Shown here: positions 37,401-49,400 of the stretch, piece by piece
How the letters are laid out: every line of letters starts with the position of its first letter
Numbering within the stretch: the stretch's first letter is position 1
Assembly (NCBI RefSeq): GCF_004027225.2
Contig: NC_044288.2
Span: 16,316,744 to 16,380,743 of the forward strand
Origin: Strigops habroptila
Taxonomy: Eukaryota > Chordata > Aves > Psittaciformes > Psittacidae
Length of the DNA: 64,000 bases
Direction: 5' to 3'
Position numbers and translations under genes: made by a program
The notes under the pieces: generated by a model
Database searches by the model: none
The model's input: only the letters and a program-made list of their open reading frames with translations
Told to the model about the DNA's origin: nothing

Positions 37401-40400
37401 GATAGAAGGAAAAAAAATGGAGACGAGGCACAAGCAAACATCAAACATATCGATCCTGCAAGTAAATCACCTGCACTGGCCTCGGTGTGCGACTGCACAG
37501 AGGGGCGAGAGACAGGAGCAACCTCTCAAGCTGGGTGCGAGAAGGCAGATGAAAGAGCATTTGGAAATTATTTCCTCTCAAGTAAATAGAAGACTGGCAA
37601 ATTTTGGGCGAGGGTTGAAATTTTGAAGTCTGCTTCCCCTCCCCCTTCCTTATTTTTTCACCTTAAAAATACCAGAAAGGCTGCACCTACATACACGATA
37701 CAGCTCTTTGAGCTCTTGTGGTCGGGATGAGTGCATTACAAGTTCTCACTCAGCACCACTAAAGCCTCTTTTCTCCCCAAGTATTAATTAGATATTAGCA
37801 TTAAACGGATAATATAAAAATAAAATACCCCACAATTTTCAATACTGATTAAGAGTTCATGCCCTTCCCAGCTGCTGCAGCTCTCCAAGGGCTTTAGCAC
37901 ACACCTCCACAGACCTGCAGTCACCCCAATCTTCCAGATTAATAACACCTCCATTGCCACAGGAAAAGACACAGAATTAAAGAAAGCAGTTTGCCTTAAC
38001 AACCTTTCAGGTCTTTTGTATCTATCCTAAAGAAATGAAAAAAGGCACGAGTCAGTTTCTTTCCTCTGCAGGTCACCTCTAAGGCTTGTTTAAAACCCTA
38101 TCTGCTAAACCCAAGCCAAAGCACTGTCACAAAAAGTCACATTTCAGCACAGGCTGCTCTGCTCTTTTTCTGCAACCAGAAAATGCAGACATGACGCTTT
38201 TCCTAAGTGTTCAATATTACAAGACAGAATATAAATATCACAAAACAAGTTAAGTATCTTTCTAACACCAGGGTAAATGATCAAATACACTTGAAAACAG
38301 GAACAACAGAGCTGAGGCTTCAGTCACAGAGAAAATAAAGTTATACAATGATCCGGGAGTGAAGTCATTATGAAAAATGAGGGTTGGAAAAGGCTGACAC
38401 AAACCTAAAATACAGCAGTAATAAATACTTCATCTGACTAGCAATCTGTTTAAACTTAGCAGTGACAGAAAGCTGCCTTCCGCTCCAACAAGAGCCCTGA
38501 TGGAGACAGAGGCTGACACCTAGCGTCTAGCAGCCCCAACAAGCGAGCCGAGGAGAAGGTGCCCAACCCCATGCCAAGGACGATGAGCACGGCTGCGGTG
38601 ACAGATCGCCTGGGGCAGGCAGAAGATGCCTGCGAGCAGGCAGAGCCTCTGCCGGCCGCAATCGCAGGGCCCCGAGGGAAAAGAGCTCTCGCAAGGGTGA
38701 AGCACAGACGGACGCAGGTGAGCATGTAGGTGCAAAAAGGAAAAGCTGCACTGCAAGGACAAGAGGCACGCTTCTGTCTGTGAAGGAAAACACATGGCCA
38801 TGGGTTTATAAGCTGGTTTGCCAGAGCTGGTGATGGTCAGCATCATCTCTGTGCTCCCTACCCTGACACGCTGCCAGGCTACACCCTTTGGAGAGGGACA
38901 AGTCAGCTGCAACTCTTTATCTCAGTGGTGCATTAATGGATGACTGCCAGGCTGCACCATGGCCCCTGCCATTTGTGAGCTGGGCAGCAGCCTCCACGCT
39001 TCCCCTCTCTCTTTCACAGTAAGCTGTGTGGCTAGGGAAGGAAGTCTCTACATTTAAAGGGAACATTAAACAGCAGTGCCTGCTTTGCAGAAGGGACTGA
39101 ACCCTAAAATGGACAGAAGTGCAGGAATGTCCAACCTCTGCTCAGTGGTGAAGCTCTTACCTGGCAGTAGCTGGTGGTTGGTTCATCATCAGAAGTGGAA
39201 TTCTCTTCTTCCATGCTGTGCCCCGGACTCTCTGCCTCCCTCCTCTTTGAAGGCAGGAGCCAGGTCATGCTCTCAGACTCCTTCTGCCCATCTGGGTCTC
39301 CATCTTCTGCACCATCAGCAATCCCATTCTCCCTGCTGATCTGCTCTTCTTTCCCAAGCTCGTTTTTGCTCAAGGAAGGACTGGGCACAACTGGGCTACC
39401 AAACTCCTTCTTATGCAGTAGCTGCCTCTGAGCCTGCTTCAGGCTCTTCTGGTAAACTTCCAGCTGACACAAGATGACTTTGGTGTACTGGTTGGGGTCC
39501 ACCCCTTTGGGGCAGAAGGGGATGCCCCAGTAGTAGTGCACTGTGTCTCTTGCCTCATGCTGCTTGTGCTTCTCCTCTGCTGCATTCAGTACACAAAGCT
39601 CAGGGGTACTGTTGGGCACCTCATTCTGCTCTGCTTGCTCTGCGGAAACACAGGCTTTGGTGGCGTGCCCGGGCTGTGAGCTGTGTTTGGTACCTGCTCC
39701 TCCACCGCTCCCCCTGGGGCTGCCACCCTGTTCTGCAGTCCAGCTCTTCCAGAGTGTGGCTGAGCTCCTGGCACCAGCTTCCTCCACTGAATGGCCAGTG
39801 CAGGGCAGGGGCTGCTCTTTTGGTTCGTGGCCTGTTGTTCCAGAAGAGCTGGAGGAGCTCGTGAACAGTCTCCGAGGTGTCAGTCGCCGGGAGCCTGAAG
39901 TCACCCTGCCAAAGGTGGGACTCAGAGAGATGAGGTCCTCTCCAAGAGTGCTAGGTAACGTGTTACTAGAATCACTTTTTGCTGATGAGGAAAGCTTTTC
40001 ACTTGACCTTGTCACAGGCTGGCCCTTCCCCGGAGACACGATTATGCTGGATGCTAGTGAGCTTTCAACAATTTCCTGGCTTAACCTCTTCAACACTACC
40101 AGGGGGCTCCGGGTGACATCCATCTGTCCATTCCCATCAGCTCTGGTGCTCTGTGAGTGGGAGCTGCACTCGGAGCGAGGGGTGTCAGGGCGAAGCGCCA
40201 GACCTCCCAGGATCTCAGAGCCTTCCTTCTCGGCGGGCTGGCTTTGGCCTTCTGCACACAACTGAGGGGTTGCATCAGTGCAGTCCGAGGACTGACAGCT
40301 CTGAAAAACAAAAGGTTGATTCTCTAAGAGGCATGTTCTCTATCAGCAAAGCACACCAAGGGCTGGACTGCAGAACCCCCATCCCAATCAGAACCCTGTA

Positions 40401-43400
40401 CCCCAAAATAGGGTACAGATGAAGCTTGACTTCATATGCCCCACTCTCTAGGAATGGTACAAAACAACTACTCTGCAACTGCTGCAGTTCCAGCTTATGC
40501 TGGAAATAGCTAGGCCTCCACTAAAACCTTGTTTTGTGCAATGTGGCAAAGCAAGCACACAAAGCATGAGCTGAAGAACCCTAGTAAGCCTCTTCACAGA
40601 AGCGCACTTACGCTAAGGCTCTCAGCAATGGCCTTCCTCAAGAGCTCCTCCTCTTCCTCTTCCTGACAGTTCACTTGTCTGGCTTCTTGCTCACTCATTT
40701 TCAGGGCCAGCGCAAACTGTTCCTCTTCAGTCATCTCTACAGCAGAAGAACAGGAAAACATCAATTCCCAGCTGCAGGTGTATGTAAACAGCCAACATAT
40801 ACCCAACGTGTGGGGAGAAATGTCCAAGGGTCCCACCTCCCCAGAGCAAAACATCTAAACCTCAGCTCTCGTGAAAAGGTGTCACCAAAACCAGAGCAGG
40901 CAACACTAAATGAAAAAGGTAACCCAAGTCGGGAACTTCAGCTAGGGTCTCTACAGCAATCTAAGCTCCAATTCCCTGGTTATATTAACTGCAATGGAAT
41001 ATTTTATTTGTCCTCATCAAACACCACACTCTACAGCTGCAGAACATGTGTTCAAGGAGAGGAAAAGGACAGATTTCCAAAGTGTGCTCATTTTTCTATA
41101 GGGTAGGCTCAGCAGCAAGGCAGGCTGAAAAATACATCTTCTTTAATACACTTTTTTACCAGCCAAAAAGCACACCTCGCTGCCTTCTGACACGCAGATA
41201 CCTGCAATACCATAGGAGACCTACCCGAGAGGGAAAGAGCTGCGTGTTGTTCACCCCAAGCCGCAGGTGGAAAGCTCGGTGGAGGATAATGTTCCTTGCT
41301 CGGTGGTATTATGGAGGATCTTTCACATGCATACATCCCCCTTCTGCTCACATCACCACTCCACTGCATCACTAAGTCAGTCATGCATGGGGAACAGGTT
41401 TCCTACATTTGTAACTGCTATTTCAGCAGAAAATTCTTCCTGATACAGTCAAGAGCAAACCAGAAGCTGAAACTGGCTATTTAGAAACAAAGCAGTTAGT
41501 TACTTTGGAAAACACTTACTTACTCAGATTCAACCCAACACTTCCACTATGCTTAAAATATATAATGCCTGCAGAATGGAGTGCAGCTTGGAAAACAACT
41601 CAACAGCACTCTCAGGAGCTGAAAAATACATCTTCTCACTTGAGACAAATTGACAGATTTCCTTCAGAACCCGCTCCCTCCTTCAGGCAGAATCCTGCAC
41701 GCACCATCTCATGCATGAACCAAAAGGCTTGCTGCTGATGGGCCACAAGATCTTTAAGACACACGATTTGAACAGGAAGGCTGCCCAAGCACAAAACATG
41801 CCTCCGCTGCAGCCCATTTCAGGCACAGACGTTTCCCTGGATAAAGATGCATTCCGGAGTTGCAGGCTCCCATTTTCTAACCCATCCTCTTCCTACCAGC
41901 TGCTCCCAAAACACAGCAGCGCAGCCTCCCTTGAAGCAGCCTGGGCTTGCACTGGTCTTAGCACAGCCTGTACACCACGGCACTACTGCATCGAGGTGCA
42001 TCAACACAGCAGCAGGCTCTGCTTTTGCCCTTCCCCCAGCTCTCTGCTAATGGCAGGCTGGATCTCCCCTAACCAAGCAGGATTTGAAGCATTTTTGGAC
42101 TGTTCTGATTCCTTCATATGTCCTACTAAATCAGCACTTAGCTGTAGGTTGGGGGCTTGGGGGGGGGGGGGTAATTCCTTTAAAAATTAAGAAAGAGGTT
42201 GAAGCGAAGGCAGACTGCAGTGCACTCAGGGCTCGTGGGGCTCTTTTGTCCTTGGACAAAGTCATTCTGTGATGTTACAGCCAGGAGGGACCAGGGCAAA
42301 AAAAAAAAGCAGCATCCTTTAATGGAAAGCACACGACAGTTCAGCGTACGAAGAAGGCTCCCGTCCGCGAGAACAGCAGTAATACACAGTGTTTCCACTA
42401 TACCAAACACCTCCCCAGCATTCAGCTGATTTGTTTCCCTGCCCAAACCATCACAGCAACCAGGCCGGATCCTGCACGCTCTGCCATGTGCAAGAAAACA
42501 CATTCACGTGATCGGTGCCCCACAATACAGGACTTTCCACGTGCTTAAATGAAAACAGGGGGCTGAGTGTTCATCAGTTCAGACTATCAACATCCATGAA
42601 GCTTAATAAAAAGAAACATTTTTTTGGCGAGTTACTACTGTACATTTTGTTTTCTTCTCCCTCCCTGGCACAGCAATTTCCCCTCTGGAGACAGGGAATG
42701 TGCCAGACAAATGCTGCCTCTGGCAAAGAAACCGGTGACAAACAAGATGCACTTAGTGCATGTTCCAGTTGAGTAGGTGCTCCCGAGATGGGGAAATCTC
42801 GAGTTTAAATCCACCTGGCATTACGGTGGGGAGAGCGAAGAGCAGCTCTGCTCATGCCTTCCAGGAGACCTGACCTGCTTTAAGCTGAGCGCTGTGGAGC
42901 CGATGGGATTTTGTGCTCCACGTCTGATCCTTTCTCAGCACCGTGTGTTTTATTAAACCTGATGTTGATTGCGCTGGTCATAATTTACCATGATTAGAAA
43001 CCCAGAGTGTTGCGCTACCGCCGACAGACCGGTGTGTGCAAACACAGCACTGGAACGCTCCCAGAGCACGCCGCGGGGCCGGGGCTCCACAGCCCTTGGG
43101 AGGAACGACCCCTCTCCATCTGGACAGACACGCTCCATTATGCTCAACACATCGCTCCCGCTGCCGGGCAGGGAAACGCCGGCACCTCCAGCTGGGAATT
43201 CTGCGTCTCACACTCCAAAATCCACTCGCCACACATCCATGCCAACACAGCAGGAAATCCCAGCGCCTCTCCGGGGACCAGGGCGTCCAAGAGACCCACA
43301 GATGGGAAGGAGGGGTCAGGAAGAACTGTTTTAAAGCTATTGCAGCCCTAAACAAATTAAACCATTTCAGAACCTTTTTAAATGCTAATATGGCAATTTG

Positions 43401-46400
43401 CTAAGCGATTTATGTTCCAGCTTGACGTTTGCAAAGTGAATTAGATGCAAAACCCTACTAGTTGGAGTTCTAGCACTTACTAGTAAGAGATTTACTCAAA
43501 GATAAGAGATGCAGGATCTCAGTATTTCCACATATCCAAAGTGCAATTACAATAAAAACATTCAAATGTGCTTTCAAGCTCTGGCTTCTTCCGGAAAAAG
43601 AAAGAGACTTCTTTAGGTTTTGTATTTCCATTTATCCTGTCAGGATGAAACGTCACAGATATATTGAAGTTATGGCTTTAGGTTAAAATGAATAAAACCA
43701 CAACAAAGCAAAAAAGGGAGGATACGCTTTATAACCAGAGCCTACAAGTAGCTGAAACGTTCCAGTTTTGAGGAGAAAGATCGTGCTCTACCCAGAAGCT
43801 CCGGATCTTTACAAAAGACCAATTTGCTTCGCAATTCAAAGAATTTATTTAAAGACACTGGGAAAAATAATTACTACTTCAAATCTTAATTTGCCTAAAA
43901 GCAAACACCAAAAATCTAATTATAGCTTCCAATAAATGAGAGAATAGACCCACCATCACACACGCTTGAACAAAAGACCTCCCTCCGACCGAGTGGCACC
44001 AGACACCCCCAAACTCCTCCGCTTCGAGGAGACACACACACCAAAGAAAAAAGGCAGTTTTTGCCCCAGGAAGAGAAAAACTATTATCAATAATTTCAAC
44101 TTCTAGAAACGCAGCGAAACTCATTACGCAATGGCTGGAGAGCTGTCCCTGTTTCCTGTGGGGTTTCTGGAGCACACCAAACACCTTCAACACAGCACCA
44201 GCGCACTCACCGATGCGATGAGGACATCCAACTTCAGCAACTCCCTGTTCTTAGCACCATATGTTTGGTCACATTTTAACAGCATCTCTAAGGGGGGGAG
44301 TTCAGTGTTTATTTGGTGTTCTGTTTCTTTTGGGAGAAAAAGAAGAAAACAAACTAAAGAACTCAATCTCCCCCCATCTCTGCCTTTCCTATCTTACTTG
44401 TTCAACCCAGGACACGCACAGTGGGTTTCAACTCCCACAAAGAGCCAGGCTGTTTCCTGCTATGGCCTTAGGCCTCTATTAAAAACAATTTAATTCACAC
44501 AGGCCCTGTGAGGACTGACAAGCCCAACTGCTGCTGCTTGTGGAGCACTGGCTGGCGTGCTCCATTTTGTTCAGTGATTGCTTTGGGTTTTGCAGGAGAC
44601 AACATCTCTCCCATTTTAAAACGTTCTGAATTTAAGAAGCTAGGTGGATAGCTGCCTTGTGGAGTGCAAGAACATGAGCACGGATCCACTGGGATAGAGT
44701 GATGTCCAGCTGCCCTGCTACTGTAACAAGCGGTGCTGTACAGGCCTGGCCAAGCTCAGTGGTCCCTTCTGCTTGTACATCCCCAGCATTCAGAAATGCT
44801 GCTTGCAGAATACGAGCAGGAAGAGCCCAGCCTAATCCCTTTGGCATCTGTTTATCGACCTATTGTCCATGAATGCATTTAATCCCTTATTAAAGTTGCT
44901 GATGCTGACCCCTTCACAACCTCCTATGACAAAAACTTCCAGGAGTTCACTACATGCTGCGTGAAGCATTGCTTTCCTTCACCCATTTTAAACCTACCTA
45001 TCTCCTACTATTTCCACTGACTGCACCCTGGCTGTAGAAGCTGGTAAACAAGAGCTCTGTGTTCAGCTGAGGCATTGCCTTCCTGATGTGAACTTTGATC
45101 CCACCTTCCTCTCTTAACAGAGCAGCCCCAGGCTTTCCAGTCTCTCCTCATAAAGCAGCTGCTCCATCCCCTTTATGGCACGGCGTGCCGTTCTCTGGAG
45201 CACCACCGCATCCTTGAGATGGAGAGACCAGAACTGCACACAACGCAGTTGATGTGGGTGCACCAACACTTTATATAACAGCAACATGACATAAAGCAAA
45301 TCTCTTGTTCTTAACACCCTTCCTTGTGTTGCCCAATGCTGCTGGCTCCTCCGGCTGCCTACGAGCCCATGATTTCAGAGAACTGTCAACTGCGACTCAG
45401 ATCTTCCCTGAGCTGCGACTGCCAGGTCAGAGCATCGTGATGTTTCAGGGAAAGACAGCAGCAGAGGGGCCTGAACAGGAAGGCAGTTTGTGACTGACAG
45501 TGCTTTCAGATCATCTTCAACCGAGTTTGAAACCCGGTGAGGAACCGACACCCTCGCACACTTATTTTGGAAGTGCACCAATCTGTGCCTGGGGAGAAAA
45601 CAAGTGACAGTGTGTCTATTCAGAAAGGCAAATTTCACCCCTGAGAAGGGTCTTCTCCAGGATCTGTGCATCCCCCGCCACATCACAGCCCTTCTGCAAA
45701 GGAAGTAATCTCTAACACGAACAGCAGAAGCTGCTCGGCACCAGTCTACTTCCCCAGCCCCACACTCGAGACCTACGTGCAATTTTTCTTTTAGCAGCAA
45801 ACTTCGTTCTCTCCAGCTGCTGTTTTGTTCTCTTCTTTTGCAATCCACTCTCCTCCTTTGACTCCTGCTGTAATGGAAAAAACCATAGTGAGTGCATACA
45901 GCATGTAAGAAATAATACCAGCTCCCTCCCCCCCACGACTCAGACACAAACACTGGTTCAAGAACAAGCCTCTATTTGTGTGAAATTTGAATTTCAAACA
46001 TAATTCAAGCACATTCTGTAACTATTAAAAGCTGTGTGATAAGCATAACGAGCAAAAAGAGTTACAGACTGACATAAACAGAGAAGTAGGAGAGACAATA
46101 GACTTCATGCCAGTCACCACCATGCACTGCACCTGCTGCCCATGATTTCAGAGAGAATTCATTTGGCCTCGCTAAAACATTGGTATTTGTCAGCACTCAA
46201 AACAGAAAAGCAAAACCTTTTTATATCTGAACATCTCACACCTGTAAGCCATGACTGTTTCCTGTCACGTAGCTTTTAGTACTCTGCTCAGGCAATTTCA
46301 GGTGACCAAAACTAGAATCCTTACCATTTCTGGGGACCCTGAGGGCAGGAGAGCCAGCCGTATTTACTCCTCCTGTTATTCTCTCATTGTATTGCCACAA

Positions 46401-49400
46401 GTGTTTAATTTTTGAAGCTTGAGTACTCTGGAAACCTGAAGTCTCAAGGCCTCCTGGAAAAATACCCCCATGAACCACCTCAGTGCCTGCTGCTTTAAGC
46501 ACATGGACTGCCACAAGAATGGTCACAGGCTGAAATGACAGACATTTATGCAAGTTGCTGTCCTAACAGCTTAAGTGAGGACATACACATTACCAAGGGC
46601 TGGCACTGGACCTCCTCCAATTTGTCTCTCTACATCATGTAGGATTAGAATCAAACCCAGTGGTTCAGGCAGAGACCCACGCATGGCCAGGATGGGGAGG
46701 CTTCATGCATCTCCATCTGAGCTAGGTTTGTTCTCCATGAGACTCCTGCAAACTGGCCACACGCTTGTGCCTCATGCCACCTCCTGTGCCTTCCAGAGGG
46801 GGCATGTGGCTGAGGCTACTTTAGTGCAAGCAGATACACTGCTTACTATCAAGTGTCATCAATTTCTGCTGCCTGTTGCCCGTGTTTCTGAACCTGTGAA
46901 GTTCTTTAGACTGCACCTCTATGCTGAGTTTTGCTCCAGACATCTCCAGTTTAGTGTTATCTGTAGATTTTATTAATGTATGTACACCACTTGCTCCCTC
47001 TTACAGATCATTAATGAGGATGTTAAAACACACACAGACCTAATATTGATCCTCTTGGCCTCAGCTTTACATCTCCCTGAAACAAGCCTCTCTTCTGTTC
47101 ATCACCAGCTTTTGCTGACAGTCTTTTAGCAGGATTTCAATCCAACAATGTTACTATCTAGACCAAATTGAATTATTTATCCAACTAAGATTTTGCAAGA
47201 CATACTATCAAGTGCTTTCCTGAAATCCTAATACATTACAGCTTCTACATGGCCTAATACCTACACCATTCCTCACTTCCACCGATTTAAGAATCAGCTC
47301 ACAACAAGGTAGCAATCATGCTTGGCAAGTCCACACACACATACTCATGCTTGCACCTAAGGGTTTTTTCCTTTGACTGATTCCTTCTCTTCCTTACCCA
47401 GCCTAGTTTTGGTACCCTGCTGCTGTGTCTCCAAAAGGCTGCCTCACAGCCAGATTCTCTCTTGCTAGAAGATGGATGCTTACGCTCAGCAGGTGAAATC
47501 CTCTCTCTCCCAGGGCCCTACATGTCACTCTTCTCCACAGTTTTCCATTAGCCATGGGTTTTCCTGCTCTGAATTGCCCTGCAGTAGCAGCCCCATGGTG
47601 ACCTTGTGGGCAGCTCACACCTAAGAGAGTGGGGAATGGTCTGTGGGGCTGCACCAGGACCACGCTAGGATTATATGCTGGAGGGGGTTAAGCAACAGCT
47701 CTCCTGCTGTCCCCCAAAGCCCTGGCTAACAGTGCTAAACCTACTCCAGCTTAAGACAGGGGCAACTTAATCCTAGCAGGCTCTGTAAATCCCCAGCTCT
47801 TCTCTCTAGGCATCAATCTTCCCCTCAACACTCTTGCACTTGCCAGAAGGTCAACCCTGACACTCTCATCTGCAGCTCTCTTCCAGGGCATGGATGTGAT
47901 TTATGAGCACACCAAACTTTCCATGGCTGTCAGTGTTTGCTCTGTGTAGAGACACAGGGTTACAATATGCACCACAGGACAAGATGGGGCTCGAACACCT
48001 CCAGGGCTCTGGAGGGGAATGACATGCCCGGTGCCAGGCGGGCTGCCCCGCTTCCCCACACAGCCAAGGCCGTGCCTCAGTGCTGGGTCCTGAAGAATCT
48101 CCACCTTTCCAACAGTGGCAGGAGCAAAATTATTGCAGGACACGTGTTGTACGAACCTCATACATTTGAGAGAGATGTTTAAATTGCTCAGCAGCGTTCT
48201 ACCAAACAGCTCCAGCACAGTGAACCGCTGAAGCAAATCCAATTAATCCTGATGGACCAAAATATACACACATCTCAATTCCAAGAATTCTTAAATCTTC
48301 TTTATTTTTAAACCCAGAAAATAAAACATACCTTTTAATTAGGATTTATGGCTGTTTGTACCTCTGCTGGGAGGGAGCCCCGCGGGCCCCAGAGTGCTCT
48401 GCATAAATGCAGGCATGGATGGAAGAAACAGAAGGGGCCCAGAAAATTCAGAGAAGACAACAGGGCTTGCTCCTTCTGACCCAACCTTTTTAATGCTCAT
48501 CTCTCTACAAGGATAATAGGAACTCAGGGGGCCACTCAACCAACTGCCTTTCTAATAAGATCACTAGTCCAAAAATAATCTTAATCAATTAAAATATTCC
48601 CAAACTGCAGCCAATACTCTTAGTTACAAGGTCATCTCCAACACACAACTTCCAGGGGAAACTAATTATTCTAAGCTGAGGCGAGGTAGGGGCTGTGCAC
48701 CTCTGCTCAGTGCCAGCCTGGAGAGCGTCTCCCCTCCTCTGCCATCACTTTAAAGCACAATGGCCAGAAGGAATCCAAATTCTCTTCCTGTGTATCAGGC
48801 TCTGCAGGTTAATTTATGATGCTCTCTGATGAGCAATTCCACTGTCGGCATTGTACGCAGATGAAGAAAAAGACAGGTTTCCAAAGTCCCCTGCACGTTT
48901 AGTGGAAGGCAGCCACTATTCTTCCTTGGGGTTTTTTAACCTGCTTGGTTTCAGCAGACAGCAGGAAATCAAATTCCCATTTTAAAAATGCTTTTGCACA
49001 TACTTAAGAGAACCTGATGCTGCCAGCAGAAACAGAGCTCCATTCGCTTCTAAAAGCCCGTAAATGGAAGCCAGTAGCCAGCCTCCCACATCCTGCTCCC
49101 TCCAATCCACTTCATAAACCACAGAAATCAGCTTCCACTGACTCAGGGAAGGAAAGGCTACAGAAGAATGTCTCCATAGCTAACAGTGCAGGCTGCAAAG
49201 TCAAAAGGTCTGGGTAATTTTACTGCTTAGTGGCAGTTGGGACCATCTAACAATAGGGCACAACCAAACACCACAGGTCCTGCATGGGAAATACACAGAT
49301 GAAAACCAGACTAATTTATTTTTAAAAGCCAATTAGATGTTGGAAGTGCCATGTTTGGCTCTAGCCAAGGCTGCTGCTGCTGAAATTAATATCACACCCT

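Noticed and set aside
37784-38025. - strand frame behind a strong TTTCTTTAG acceptor
   Set aside because: No credible donor in the right phase and no similarity to RAP80.
38990-39040. Acceptor-like CTTCCTTCCCTAG on the - strand near the large UIMC1 exon
   Set aside because: An in-frame stop (TGA) follows within six codons in the required phase.
45114-45317. 67-codon - strand frame with reverse-transcriptase-like sequence
   Set aside because: Recognised as a decayed CR1/L3 ORF2 fragment, not a host gene.
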